From NCBI GenBank assembly GCA_038748065.1, contig JBCDJG010000018.1, forward strand, positions 1 through 64,000: DNA of 64,000 nt. The letters run 5' to 3'. Under the pieces are notes generated by a model, which ran no database searches, had not been told where the DNA came from, and saw only the letters and a list, made by a program, of their open reading frames with translations. Every line of letters starts with the position of its first letter. The first letter of the stretch is position 1. This stretch comes from JBCDJG01 sp038748065. Its GTDB lineage: Bacteria > Pseudomonadota > Gammaproteobacteria > Pseudomonadales > Halieaceae. A program made the position numbers and the translations under genes. Shown piece by piece: positions 51,957-61,144 of the stretch.

Positions 51957-53084
51957 ATGGCAGACAAGCAGGACGAAAGAAGCCTCGAGCAGGTCAGGGC
52001 AGACATTGATGCCATTGACCGGCAAATTCAGGAGCTGATCGCTCAGCGTGCAGAGTGCGCCCAGCGTGTGGCAGATATCAAGCTGGCTGACATGGTGGAT
52101 GCGCAAGCGCGCGGCGAGGATGCGCCAGAGGTGGTGTACTACCGGCCTGAGCGCGAAGCCCAGGTATTAAACCGCATTATCGAGCGCGATCGCGGCCCAC
52201 TCGATGGTAGCTCGGTCGCTCACGTGTTCCGCGAAATCATGTCCGCCTGCCTCGCCCTGGAAAAGCCTCTGTCGGTCGCCTACCTGGGTCCGGCGGGCAC
52301 CTTCACCCAGGCGGCAGCGACCAAGCACTTCGGTCACGCCGCCGTTTGCGAGCCACAGGCCAGCATCGACGCTGTCTTTGCCCAGGTGGAATCTGGTGAG
52401 TGCAACTACGGCGTGGTGCCCGTGGAGAACTCTACCGAGGGCATGGTGAGCCATACGCTGGACAGTTTCCTTGACTCGCCGCTGAAGATATCGGGCGAGG
52501 TGGAGATGCCGATCTCCCACCACCTGCTGGTCGCCGCCAGGAGCGGTGGGGCGGAGGTGATACGCATCTGCGCACATCAGCAGGCACTTGCCCAGTGTCG
52601 TAACTGGCTGGACGTCCATTATCCTCGTGTTGAGCGACTGGCTGTCAGCAGCAATGGCGAGGCTGCACGCATGGCCTTGGAGCAGCCGGGCGTTGCCGCC
52701 GTAGCGGGCGATATGGCGGCGGAGATGTACGACCTGGAAAAGCTGGCTGAACATATTGAGGACTATGCCGACAACACCACACGTTTCCTGATCATTGGAA
52801 GGGAAGAGGTTCCCCCCAGTGGTCGCGACAAGACCTCCATTGTTGTCTCCAGCCGCAATAAGCCTGGCGCACTGTATGCGCTGTTAGATCCCTTTCGGCA
52901 GGCGGGGATCAGCCTCACGCGGATTGATACCCGACCCTCGCGCACCGAGAAGTGGGCTTACGTCTTCTTCATCGAATTTGAGGGCCACCTTGATGATCCA
53001 AACTGCGCTGCGGTTATCGCTGAGCTTGAGAATCAGTCAATCCTGCTGAAGCCACTGGGCTCTTATCCGAGAGCCGTCCTCTAG
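51957..53084 (+). CDS. pheA: Bifunctional chorismate mutase / prephenate dehydratase
   Basis: 375 residues. The AroQ-type mutase domain (about 8-98) has RADIDAIDRQIQELIAQRAE, REAQVLNRII and IFREIM-like VFREIMSACLALE. The dehydratase domain (about 103-280) begins YLGPAGTFTQAA and contains VPVENSTEGMVSHTLDSF and NTTRFLIIGRE with the catalytic Thr. An ACT domain (about 290-370, SSRNKPGALYALLDPF, RPSRTEKWAYVFFI) gives Phe feedback control. tyrA overlaps by one base. An unusual insert (DAQARGEDAPEVVY) lengthens the mutase loop. Confidence 0.96.
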   Translation: MADKQDERSLEQVRADIDAIDRQIQELIAQRAECAQRVADIKLADMVDAQARGEDAPEVVYYRPEREAQVLNRIIERDRGPLDGSSVAHVFREIMSACLALEKPLSVAYLGPAGTFTQAAATKHFGHAAVCEPQASIDAVFAQVESGECNYGVVPVENSTEGMVSHTLDSFLDSPLKISGEVEMPISHHLLVAARSGGAEVIRICAHQQALAQCRNWLDVHYPRVERLAVSSNGEAARMALEQPGVAAVAGDMAAEMYDLEKLAEHIEDYADNTTRFLIIGREEVPPSGRDKTSIVVSSRNKPGALYALLDPFRQAGISLTRIDTRPSRTEKWAYVFFIEFEGHLDDPNCAAVIAELENQSILLKPLGSYPRAVL

Positions 53085-53977
53085 TGCCAAAACCAAGCGT
53101 TGTCATTATGGGCTTGGGCCTGATTGGTGGCTCTCTTGCCCGCGCCCTGCGCGAGCACGGTTTCTGTGATCGACTCATCGGCTATGGGCATCGCAGCCCC
53201 TCACTGGAACGAGGTGTGGAACTCGGCGTCATTGACGAATACACGCTGGACCTTGAGGAGGCTGTGGCGAGAGCGGACATCCTGGTACTAGCCGCCCCCA
53301 CGCTGGTCGCTGCGGACATGCTGGGCAGGATCCTGCCGCTTCAGTCAGCGGAGCACTGCCCGGTTATCACAGATGTGGCGAGTGTGAAGGGCAATCTGCG
53401 GGAGGCGGCGCGAGCAGCGAACGGCGGTGAGATGCCCCCCCGGGTGGTGCTGGCGCACCCCATTGCAGGCTCCGAGCGCAGTGGCGTAGATGCTTCCCGG
53501 GCAGACCTCTTCGTCGATCACCGTGTGATCGTGACTCCCGTGCCAGGTAACGACCAAGCTGCTCTCACTCTCGTCCGTGAGATGTGGAATACGACGGGCG
53601 CCAACGTTGTTGAAATGGACGTCGATGAGCACGACGCAGTATTGGCGGCGACCAGCCATCTGCCTCACGTTCTGGCCTATGGGCTGGTTGACGCGCTCGC
53701 TGCCAGCGATGCCAGCGAAGATATATTTCGTTTCGCCGCCGGTGGTTTTCGGGATTTTACCCGCATCGCTTCGTCAGACCCTGTCATGTGGCGCGATATT
53801 GCGCTGGCAAACCGCGAGGCACTGCTGAAAGCTATTGATCGATTCAGCCAGCATCTAGACGCGCTGCGCGGCGCGATAGATCGAGCCGATGGGGAGCAGC
53901 TAAACGAGACGTTTAGCCGTGCGAAGTCGGCGCGGGATGAATTTGCCAGACTGTTGGAGGAAAGGCAGCGATCTTAA
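53084..53977 (+). CDS. tyrA: Prephenate dehydrogenase
   Basis: 297 residues from GTG 53084. NAD-binding loop IMGLGLIGGSLARALREHG at the start; ITDVASVKGNL, AHPIAGSERSGVDAS with catalytic His, and ATSHLPHVLAYGLVDAL are diagnostic. It oxidises prephenate (or arogenate) for tyrosine synthesis. In several pseudomonads the equivalent gene is fused to aroA; here the two are separate, 67 bases apart, and no hisC lies between pheA and tyrA. Confidence 0.94.
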   Translation: MPKPSVVIMGLGLIGGSLARALREHGFCDRLIGYGHRSPSLERGVELGVIDEYTLDLEEAVARADILVLAAPTLVAADMLGRILPLQSAEHCPVITDVASVKGNLREAARAANGGEMPPRVVLAHPIAGSERSGVDASRADLFVDHRVIVTPVPGNDQAALTLVREMWNTTGANVVEMDVDEHDAVLAATSHLPHVLAYGLVDALAASDASEDIFRFAAGGFRDFTRIASSDPVMWRDIALANREALLKAIDRFSQHLDALRGAIDRADGEQLNETFSRAKSARDEFARLLEERQRS

Positions 53978-54044
53978 GGTCAACGCCGTGCTTGCCCGTA
54001 TAGAGCGGCAGGCCGCGCGCGGGTGACCTGAGGCCACGAAGACT

Positions 54045-55355
54045 ATGGAATTCAAGCTATTACCCGGCGGCACGCTGAGTGGCGAAGTCCGCGTTCCAGG
54101 CGATAAGTCCATCTCACACCGGTCGATTATGCTCGGCGCTCTGGCGGAGGGAGTCACGCACATCAGCGGCTTTCTCGAAGGCGACGATGCCCTCGCTACA
54201 GTGGCAGCGTTTCGTGCTATGGGTGTTGCTATAGAAGGCCCGCTCGATGGCGAGGTCACCGTTCATGGCGTCGGGTTGCACGGTTTGCAGGCCCCGGCTG
54301 CGTCCCTTGATCTGGGCAATTCAGGGACCAGTATCCGTTTGCTTGCGGGCCTGCTGGCTGGACAGTCTTTTGATGTTGAACTCACTGGCGATGCCTCACT
54401 GTGCAAGCGCCCCATGGGGCGGGTAATCGACCCCTTGACGCAAATGGGCGCCTCGCTGGACGGCGCCGATGGCGGTCGACCACCCCTCAAGATCGCGGGT
54501 GACGCAGAACTCACGGGGATTCACTATGACCTGCCGATGGCCAGTGCGCAGGTAAAATCCTGCGTCCTGCTGGCTGGTCTCTACGCGCGCGGGCGCACCT
54601 CAGTCAGCGAGCCGGCGCCCACCCGGGATCACACGGAGCGTATGTTGCGTGGCTTCGGCTATGCGGTATCGACAGACAATGGCGTCATTGGGCTGGCGGG
54701 TGGTGGTCGTCTCGCGGCCATGGACATCGATGTGCCCGCAGATATTTCATCGGCCACGTTTTTGCTGGTGGCCGCGAGTATTGCGCCGGGATCCGATGTG
54801 CTGCTCACGCACGTCGGCATTAACCCGACACGCACGGGCGTTCTGAACATCCTCGCGCTCATGGGCGCGGATATTACCCTGCAAAATGAGCGTGAGATCG
54901 GCGGCGAACCTGTCGCCGACATACGCGTGCGCCATGCGCGCCTCAAGGGTATCGAGATTCCAGAAGATCAGGTGCCCCTCGCGATAGACGAATTCCCCGC
55001 CTTGTTTATCGCAGCAGCCTGTGCGGACGGCCGCACCGTACTGCGCGGCGCCGAAGAGTTGCGTGTCAAGGAAAGTGATCGCATTGCAGCGATGGCTGAA
55101 GGACTGACAACACTGGGTGTGCGTAATGAAGTGTTGGAAGATGGCATCATTATCGACGGTGGAACCCTGGGGGGCGGCGTCATTGCCACCTACATGGATC
55201 ATCGTATTGCGATGTCCTTCGCGATAGCCGCCCTGCGGGCGGAGGGCGAAATCCGCATCCTGGATTGCGATCATGTGGCCACGTCCTTTCCGGGCTTTGA
55301 TGCCCTGGCGCGGGGCCTGGGTCTGCAAATCAGTGTGGTGGCTAACGGTGAGTGA
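54045..55355 (+). CDS. aroA: 3-phosphoshikimate 1-carboxyvinyltransferase (EPSP synthase)
   Basis: 436 residues; joins shikimate 3-phosphate and phosphoenolpyruvate in the shikimate pathway. Motifs: VPGDKSISHRSIMLGALAEG, LGNSGTSIRLLAGLLAGQ, MASAQVKSCVLLAGLYA, RDHTERMLRGFG, LRVKESDRIAAMAEGL and MDHRIAMSFAIAAL. The sequence is closer to the Bacillus-like/pseudomonad type than to E. coli AroA (for example GNSGTS in place of GNAGTA). cmk overlaps its end by 8 bases. Confidence 0.96.
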   Translation: MEFKLLPGGTLSGEVRVPGDKSISHRSIMLGALAEGVTHISGFLEGDDALATVAAFRAMGVAIEGPLDGEVTVHGVGLHGLQAPAASLDLGNSGTSIRLLAGLLAGQSFDVELTGDASLCKRPMGRVIDPLTQMGASLDGADGGRPPLKIAGDAELTGIHYDLPMASAQVKSCVLLAGLYARGRTSVSEPAPTRDHTERMLRGFGYAVSTDNGVIGLAGGGRLAAMDIDVPADISSATFLLVAASIAPGSDVLLTHVGINPTRTGVLNILALMGADITLQNEREIGGEPVADIRVRHARLKGIEIPEDQVPLAIDEFPALFIAAACADGRTVLRGAEELRVKESDRIAAMAEGLTTLGVRNEVLEDGIIIDGGTLGGGVIATYMDHRIAMSFAIAALRAEGEIRILDCDHVATSFPGFDALARGLGLQISVVANGE

Positions 55356-56049
55356 TGAAGGGGCAGCGCCCGTGGGTGCGCCCGTTATCACCGTTGATGG
55401 CCCCTCGGGCGCAGGCAAAGGAACCATCAGCCAGCTGCTGGCCGAGCAGCTCGGCTGGTCGCTGCTCGATAGTGGCGCGCTATATCGCGTTGTTGGGCAG
55501 GCCTGCGTGATTGAGGGTGTGGACTGGGAGGATCAGCCTGCGGTGACTGAGGTCGCTCGGCATCTCGACGTAGCCTTTACCGCAGCGGCCAGCGGTGAGG
55601 TCCTGGTCGCTTATAAGGGTGCTGACGTCAGCCGCCAGATTCGCACGGAGGAGGGTGGCCGCGGCGCCTCAAAAGTAGCCGCCATCCCAAGCGTCAGAGA
55701 GGCCTTGCTGGCCCGGCAAAGGGAATTTCGCCGGCCGCCAGGCCTGATTGCAGACGGTCGCGACATGGGTACCGTGGTTTTCCCTGATGCGCCCCTAAAA
55801 TTTTTCCTCACGGCCTCAGCATCCGAGCGCGCCGAGCGCCGCTACAGGCAGTTGATGGCCAATGGGGAATCTGTTAGTCTCCCGCGCCTTCTCGAGGATA
55901 TCGAGGAGCGAGACGCGCGCGACGCAAACCGTGCCGTGTCGCCCCTGGTGCCCGCTGAGGACGCTATTGTCATCGACAGTACGGCCACGCCCATAACAGA
56001 TGTGTTTGCGCGGGTCATGCAAGATGTGCGGGCAAAAGGCCTGATCTAG
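55348..56049 (+). CDS. cmk: Cytidylate kinase
   Basis: 233 residues from GTG 55348 (earlier in-frame starts fall deep inside aroA). P-loop VDGPSGAGKGTISQLLAEQL at about 14-33, DSGALYRVV, and RDMGTVVFPDAPLKFFLTAS are diagnostic. It phosphorylates CMP and dCMP. aroA-cmk-rpsA is a conserved order. The small insertion RQIRTEEGGRGASKVA is normal for the long CMP-kinase form. Confidence 0.95.
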   Translation: MSDEGAAPVGAPVITVDGPSGAGKGTISQLLAEQLGWSLLDSGALYRVVGQACVIEGVDWEDQPAVTEVARHLDVAFTAAASGEVLVAYKGADVSRQIRTEEGGRGASKVAAIPSVREALLARQREFRRPPGLIADGRDMGTVVFPDAPLKFFLTASASERAERRYRQLMANGESVSLPRLLEDIEERDARDANRAVSPLVPAEDAIVIDSTATPITDVFARVMQDVRAKGLI

Positions 56050-56198
56050 AGCCAATCTCCCGCAAAATTCGAGAAAATAGCAAGTAGTGCGCGTCGTCGG
56101 TCCAGCGTTTCCGGCACGTTGCGCCAGTGTTGATCAACCCGGTCCTGCTGGAGGCCCGGAACGGTGGGCGACCACCGCAAAACTACAGGTAATGTGTA

Positions 56199-57875
56199 AT
56201 GAGCGAATCTTTCGCCGAACTCTTTGAAGAAAGCTTGAAGACCGTCGAGATGGAGCCGGGTGCAATCGTCACCGGCGTTGTGATCGACATAGACAACGAG
56301 TGGGTCACCGTTCACGCGGGCCTGAAGTCCGAAGGCGTCATCCCTCGTGCCCAGTTCACCGACGCATCTGGTGAGTGCACCCTGACGATAGGCGACGAAG
56401 TGCAGGTCGCGCTGGAAACCGTTGAAGACGGCTTCGGCGAGACCAAACTGTCCCGCGAGAAAGCGAAGCGCGCCGAAGCGTGGAAAGATCTGGAAGCCGC
56501 CTTCGAGGCCGGCGATGTGGTCACCGGCGTTATCAATGGCAAGGTTAAAGGTGGCTTCACCGTCGACATCAATACCATTCGCGCCTTCCTCCCCGGCTCG
56601 CTGGTCGATGTTCGCCCCGTACGCGAAACCGTTCACCTGGAAGGCAAGGAACTCGAATTCAAGGTCATCAAGCTCGATCAGAAGCGCAACAACGTGGTGG
56701 TTTCACGTCGCGCGGTGATGGAAGAAGCGAACAGTGTCGAGCGCGACGCGCTACTGGAAACGCTGCAGGAAGGCATGTCGGTGAAGGGCATCGTCAAGAA
56801 CCTCACCGATTACGGTGCCTTTGTCGACCTCGGTGGTGTCGATGGCCTGCTGCACATTACCGACATGGCCTGGAAGCGCATCAAGCACCCCTCCGAGATT
56901 GTCGAAGTGGGCCAGGAAATCGACGTTAAAATCCTTAAGTTCGACCGCGAGCGTAACCGGGTCTCTCTGGGCCTCAAGCAGCTGGGCGAGGACCCCTGGG
57001 TCGAGATCACTGGTCGCTACCCCGAGGGCAGCCGCGTCAAGGCGCGCATTACCAACCTTACCGACTACGGCTGTTTCGCCGAACTCGAAGAAGGTGTGGA
57101 AGGCCTGGTGCACGTATCCGAGATGGACTGGACCAACAAAAACGTTCACCCCTCCAAGATTGTCCAACTGGGCGACGAGGTGGAGGTCATGGTTCTGGAC
57201 ATCGACGAAGAGCGTCGCCGCATCTCCCTCGGCATCAAGCAGTGCCAACAGAACCCCTGGGATGCCTTTGCTTCGCAGTACAGCAAGGGCGACAAGATCG
57301 CTGGTTCCATCAAGTCCATCACTGACTTCGGCATCTTCATCGGTTTGGAAGGCAACATCGACGGCCTCGTACACTTGTCAGATATCAGCTGGAATGAGAC
57401 CGGCGAAGAAGCAGTACGCAATTACAAGAAGGGCGACGAGATCGAGACGGTTATCCTGTCTATCGACCCGGAGCGTGAGCGCATCTCTCTTGGTATCAAG
57501 CAACTGGAAGACGACCCCTTCGGCAACTACGTCAACGAGAACGACCGCGGCAGCATTGTTACCGGTGAAGTCATTGAAGCTGACGCCAAGGGTGTACTGG
57601 TCAAGTTGGCCGAGGAAGTCGAAGGCTACCTGAAGGCCTCTGACATCAGCCGTGACCGTGTCGAGGACGCCCGCAGCATGTTCAAGGTCGGTGATAGCGT
57701 CGAGGCCAAGATCATTTCCGTTGATCGCAAGAGCCGCGGCCTGGCCCTGTCCATCAAGGCCAAGGACTACGATGATGAACAGGAAGCCGTGAAATCGCTG
57801 AAAGAGTCCGAGCAGGAAGCGGCCTCACCTGGAACGATCGGCGACCTCATCAAGCAGCAGATGGGCGAAGGCTAA
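56199..57875 (+). CDS. rpsA: 30S ribosomal protein S1
   Basis: 558 residues (E. coli has 557), six S1 RNA-binding repeats; repeated GxVxxxxxxGxFVDLGGVDGLLHITDM patterns such as DYGAFVDLGGVDGLLHI and DYGCFAELEEGVEGLVHVSE are visible from about 185 on. It recruits mRNA to the 30S subunit. The 149-base leader after cmk has no strong Shine-Dalgarno (AGGTAATGTGT before the ATG), consistent with the S1 autoregulation known from E. coli. A clear terminator follows the gene. Confidence 0.97.
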   Translation: MSESFAELFEESLKTVEMEPGAIVTGVVIDIDNEWVTVHAGLKSEGVIPRAQFTDASGECTLTIGDEVQVALETVEDGFGETKLSREKAKRAEAWKDLEAAFEAGDVVTGVINGKVKGGFTVDINTIRAFLPGSLVDVRPVRETVHLEGKELEFKVIKLDQKRNNVVVSRRAVMEEANSVERDALLETLQEGMSVKGIVKNLTDYGAFVDLGGVDGLLHITDMAWKRIKHPSEIVEVGQEIDVKILKFDRERNRVSLGLKQLGEDPWVEITGRYPEGSRVKARITNLTDYGCFAELEEGVEGLVHVSEMDWTNKNVHPSKIVQLGDEVEVMVLDIDEERRRISLGIKQCQQNPWDAFASQYSKGDKIAGSIKSITDFGIFIGLEGNIDGLVHLSDISWNETGEEAVRNYKKGDEIETVILSIDPERERISLGIKQLEDDPFGNYVNENDRGSIVTGEVIEADAKGVLVKLAEEVEGYLKASDISRDRVEDARSMFKVGDSVEAKIISVDRKSRGLALSIKAKDYDDEQEAVKSLKESEQEAASPGTIGDLIKQQMGEG

Positions 57876-57896
57876 AAGCTACCCACCGCTAGCACC

Positions 57897-57924
57897 AAGG
57901 CCCGCAGTAGCGGGCCTTTTTTTT
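57897..57924 (+). terminator. Rho-independent terminator after rpsA
   Basis: AAGGCCCGC-AGTA-GCGGGCCTT, a perfect 9-base stem with a 4-base loop, running into eight T (57917-57924). It lies 22 bases after the rpsA stop and should end the aromatic/cmk/rpsA transcript. Confidence 0.92.
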
Positions 57925-57933
57925 GCCAAAATA

Positions 57934-57950
57934 TTGTTAAAAAATAACAA
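57934..57950. promoter_or_regulatory. Inverted repeat upstream of ihfB
   Basis: TTGTTA-AAAAA-TAACAA, a 6-base stem with a 5-base A-rich loop, directly after the rpsA terminator and 81 bases before ihfB. It may be an operator or part of an AT-rich UP element; it does not match the IHF consensus (WATCAANNNNTTR), so autoregulation by IHF here is not supported. Confidence 0.3.
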
Positions 57951-58030
57951 CTTGCGCTCTTAAATCATTGGGTACACAATAAGCGGCCCGAACAAATGCG
58001 ACGCGTGGATAGCCCCCTGAAGAGGCCGCT

Positions 58031-58327
58031 ATGACCAAGAGTGAATTGATCGAAGCCATTGCCGCCAAGACCGGACAGCTGTCGTCCAAGGACGTTGAGT
58101 TGGCAGTGAAAACGATCCTGGAGCACATGTCCCATTCGCTGTCAGCGGGTGAGCGTATTGAAATCCGTGGTTTCGGGAGTTTTTCCTTACACTACCGGGA
58201 GCCCCGTCGCGGGCGCAATCCCAAGACCGGCGACTCTGTAGAACTTACCGGCAAATATGTGCCTCACTTCAAGCCCGGTAAGGAACTGCGCGAGCGCGTC
58301 AACCAGGGCCTGCAAGTCGGCCTCTAA
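58031..58327 (+). CDS. ihfB: Integration host factor subunit beta
   Basis: 98-residue histone-like DNA-bending protein, beta subunit of IHF. MTKSELIEAIAAKTGQL and the beta-arm region RGFGSFSLHYREPRRGRNPK, with the Pro-bearing RNPKTGD loop that intercalates DNA, are diagnostic. A TTGTTA-AAAAA-TAACAA inverted repeat lies 81 bases upstream. The position after rpsA is the same as in enterobacteria and pseudomonads. Confidence 0.97.
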   Translation: MTKSELIEAIAAKTGQLSSKDVELAVKTILEHMSHSLSAGERIEIRGFGSFSLHYREPRRGRNPKTGDSVELTGKYVPHFKPGKELRERVNQGLQVGL

Positions 58328-58335
58328 CGCCCCGC

Positions 58336-58641
58336 ATGAAACTGCTTTATAAATTGGTAGCCCTGCTGGTGGTCTTAGCCATGCTGGGCGTCGGCATCAT
58401 GTTCTCTTTGCAGAATGAAGAACTGGTGCCGCTGGATGTGCTGGTGTACCAGTTTTCGCCACGCAGCGTATCTTTTTGGGTGCTAGCTGCCCTCGTTGCT
58501 GGCGGCGTGCTGGGCGTGCTTGCGTCCACGAGTATTCTCCTGCGCCAGCGCGGTGCGCTGGCCTCTTCCAATCGTCAGCTGACCCGAGCCCGGGCCGAGG
58601 TCGACCGTCTGCGCACCGCAGGCCTGAAAGACGGTGAATGA
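58336..58641 (+). CDS. lapA: Lipopolysaccharide assembly protein A domain protein
   Basis: 101 residues: two transmembrane helices (about 5-23 and 40-62) joined by the conserved NEELVPLDVLVYQFSPRSVSF, and a cytoplasmic coiled tail (RQRGALASSNRQLTRARAEV). Partner of LapB in controlling LpxC stability and LPS amount. It follows ihfB by 8 bases and overlaps lapB by 8 bases. Confidence 0.9.
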   Translation: MKLLYKLVALLVVLAMLGVGIMFSLQNEELVPLDVLVYQFSPRSVSFWVLAALVAGGVLGVLASTSILLRQRGALASSNRQLTRARAEVDRLRTAGLKDGE

Positions 58642-59845
58642 TCTTGCGGTATTCAGTCTGTTGTTCCTGGCAATTGCCATCGGCTGGTTGCTGGGGCGCC
58701 GCAGTGCGCCATCCTCGGTAAACGCACCAGAGCTTCCCAGTCAGTATTACAAGGGGCTTAACGATATTCTGGACGGCCGTCCCGACGGCGCTATCGACTC
58801 CTTCATCAACGCGCTCGAGGTGAACACGGAAACCCTCGAGACACACATTGCCCTGGGCAACCTGCTGCGTAAAAAAGGTGAGGTCGAACGGGCCATACGC
58901 ATCCATCAGAATCTGTTGGCTCGCCCCAGCCTGCCGCGCCTCCAGGTGCATCAGGCGCATCTGGAACTCGCGCGCGACTATATCAGCGCCGGTCTCTACG
59001 ACAGGGCAGAGCGTCTGCTGCTGGATCTGCTGGAAGAGAGCCCCGAGCAGCGCCGTGCGGGCCAGATGCATCTGCTGGAGATTTACCAGAGCCAGCGGGA
59101 CTGGCAGCGAGCGATCGAAATTGCGGGCGATATGTTGCCTCGCAAGTCTTTGCTGAACTCCGCGTCGGACGCTGAGGCAGGCAGCTGGCTGGGCCAGGAT
59201 GTGGCCATTGTCCTGCCACATTTATACTGTGAGTTGGCTGCGGAGTACATGCAAAAGGGTGAGCTGGAGGAAGCGCGCCGGCTGTTGCTACAAGCCTTCA
59301 GTCGAGACAAGCACTGCGTACGCGCTGCCATTATGCTGGGCGAGGTGGAGCTTGGCCTTGGCAATCATCGCCGGGCCATCAAGTCCCTCAGGCGGGTGCG
59401 ACAGCAGGATGCGGATTACGTGCCCGAGACGCTGCCGACGCTGCGGCGCTGCTATGTCGAGCTGGGCGAGGAGCATGCCTACCGCGAGTACCTTATGCAC
59501 TGCCTTGAGCGCAACCCTTCCGCCCCACTGGTACTGGCACTGGCCGAGGCGCTGCGCAGCTCTGGTGGAGAGGAAGAGGCGGCGGGTTTTCTCACCGAGC
59601 AACTGGCCCGACAGCCATCATTGCGGGGCTTGGAGAGGCTTATCCGCATGCAGTTGGAAGCGGCGGATGATGGCGCACGCGATAGTCTGGAACTGTTGCA
59701 TCTGCTGGTGGAGCGACTCATTGAGGAACGCCCGGCCTACCGCTGCAGCCATTGCGGCTTCTCCGGGCGAAATCTGCACTGGTCATGCCCGAGCTGTAAA
59801 TACTGGGGTACCATGAAGTCGATACGCGGCAGCCGCAAGGAATAG
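58634..59845 (+). CDS. lapB: Lipopolysaccharide assembly protein B
   Basis: 403 residues from GTG 58634. N-terminal membrane anchor (VFSLLFLAIAIGWLLGRR), nine or so TPR repeats beginning YYKGLNDILDGRPDGAIDSF, and a C-terminal rubredoxin-type zinc site (CSHCGFSG and CPSCKYWG). LapB (YciM) couples FtsH proteolysis of LpxC with LPS export. Slightly longer than E. coli LapB (389). Directly follows lapA. Confidence 0.93.
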   Translation: MNDLAVFSLLFLAIAIGWLLGRRSAPSSVNAPELPSQYYKGLNDILDGRPDGAIDSFINALEVNTETLETHIALGNLLRKKGEVERAIRIHQNLLARPSLPRLQVHQAHLELARDYISAGLYDRAERLLLDLLEESPEQRRAGQMHLLEIYQSQRDWQRAIEIAGDMLPRKSLLNSASDAEAGSWLGQDVAIVLPHLYCELAAEYMQKGELEEARRLLLQAFSRDKHCVRAAIMLGEVELGLGNHRRAIKSLRRVRQQDADYVPETLPTLRRCYVELGEEHAYREYLMHCLERNPSAPLVLALAEALRSSGGEEEAAGFLTEQLARQPSLRGLERLIRMQLEAADDGARDSLELLHLLVERLIEERPAYRCSHCGFSGRNLHWSCPSCKYWGTMKSIRGSRKE

Positions 59846-59875
59846 CGCTATGCCCCTGGCCTGGCTGGAGATGCT

Positions 59876-60571
59876 ATGACGCCACCGATTATTGTTCCCC
59901 TCGATTATCCTGATGCAGAAGCGGCTCTTGCGATGGCTGCCCGCCTCACGCCAGAACTGTGTCGGGCTAAAGTGGGCAAAGAGCTTTTCACACGCTGTGG
60001 CCCGGACATCGTCAGGCAGCTGCATGACCTGGGCTTCGAGGTCTTCCTGGATCTCAAGTTTCACGACATTCCCAACACGGTCGCCGGTGCGGTTCGCGCG
60101 GCGGCTGACCTGGGTGTGTGGATGGTGAATGTTCATGCTGGCGGCGGGCGTCGCATGATGGAGGCTGCGGCAGAGGCGGCGAATGCCGTCAGTCGCCCCC
60201 CATTGCTGATTGGCGTTACGGTGCTAACGAGCCTGAGTGATGCTGATCTGGCCGAGCTGCGCTACGCAGAATCCCCGGCCGAGCGCGTTCTACACCTCGC
60301 CCAACTTGCCGCTGACAGTGGCCTTGATGGCGTCGTGTGCTCTGCACAGGAGGCGCCGGCGCTGCGGGTAGCGCGCGGCTCTGAGTTTGCACTGGTAACG
60401 CCCGGCATTCGGCTGGCGGGCGACGACGCTGGCGATCAGCGGCGCGTGCTGACGCCCTCCGCGGCAATAGCCGCGGGCGCCGACTACCTCGTGATTGGCC
60501 GCTCGATTACCGCGAGCACTGATCCGCAGGCGGCCCTTGAGCGGGTAATCGGCGAGATTAATTCAGGCTAA
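59876..60571 (+). CDS. pyrF: Orotidine 5'-phosphate decarboxylase
   Basis: 231-residue TIM barrel; last step of UMP synthesis. The catalytic DxKxxD appears as DLKFHDIPNTV at about 59-69; KVGKELFTRCG near 32-42 and VTPGIRLAGDDAGDQRRVLT near the end bind phosphate. It follows lapB by 30 bases; lapA-lapB-pyrF is also the E. coli order. Confidence 0.96.
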   Translation: MTPPIIVPLDYPDAEAALAMAARLTPELCRAKVGKELFTRCGPDIVRQLHDLGFEVFLDLKFHDIPNTVAGAVRAAADLGVWMVNVHAGGGRRMMEAAAEAANAVSRPPLLIGVTVLTSLSDADLAELRYAESPAERVLHLAQLAADSGLDGVVCSAQEAPALRVARGSEFALVTPGIRLAGDDAGDQRRVLTPSAAIAAGADYLVIGRSITASTDPQAALERVIGEINSG

Positions 60572-60682
60572 CTGCTTTTCGTCATATAGCGCCGCCCACG
60601 CCGCTCGGCGTGCTTGCCTTGCTACACTGCCTCTCGATACGGATGCACGCACGGACGCGTAATCCCCAAGGGAGATATCATC

Positions 60683-61015
60683 ATGACGATACCAGCACTG
60701 TTCCATACCAAACCCTCCACTCAACGAGCGCACTGGCTATTTGCGCTGTTGCTGGCGCTGGCGACAGCGTTAACGCTACAACCGGGCGCCGTACTGGCGC
60801 AGGATGCGGCGGCTGCAAGCGCGGTGAACATCAATGCCGCCAGCGCTGAGCAGTTGGCCGACGGCCTGGTCGGCATCGGCCTTAGTCGGGCCGAGGAGAT
60901 CATCCGGCATCGAGAGGCCTATGGCCCTTTCGGTACCGTTGATGAGCTCATGGAGGTGCGCGGCATCGGCCAGTCGACGCTCGACAAGAACCGCACCCGG
61001 ATAACATTGGACTAA
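60683..61015 (+). CDS. ComEA-like helix-hairpin-helix protein
   Basis: 110 residues from ATG 60683 (AAGGGAGATATCATC upstream). Signal peptide (WLFALLLALATALTLQPGAVLA), then a ComEA-type double HhH domain: VNINAASAEQLADGLVGIGL, AEEIIRHREAYGPFGTVDEL and GIGQSTLDKNR. Such proteins bind DNA in the periplasm; full ComEA serves DNA uptake, but short stand-alone forms are widespread and not always linked to competence. In pseudomonads a similar gene also lies by the O-antigen locus. Confidence 0.85.
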   Translation: MTIPALFHTKPSTQRAHWLFALLLALATALTLQPGAVLAQDAAAASAVNINAASAEQLADGLVGIGLSRAEEIIRHREAYGPFGTVDELMEVRGIGQSTLDKNRTRITLD

Positions 61016-61038
61016 GTCCGTCGCATCCGTATCATGCG

Positions 61039-61058
61039 GGGGCTTAGGCCCCTTTTTT
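61039..61058 (+). terminator. Rho-independent terminator after comEA-like gene
   Basis: GGGGC-TTAG-GCCCC, a 5-base GC stem, followed by six T (61053-61058), 24 bases after the ComEA-like stop. It would separate the housekeeping transcript from the polysaccharide genes that follow. Confidence 0.75.
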
Positions 61059-61144
61059 GTTGCGGCGTGGGTACAAGGTGAAGTGCATGGCCTTGCCGAG
61101 AGGGGAAACAGCAAAACAACAAGACCAGCTCTGGATTCTATACA

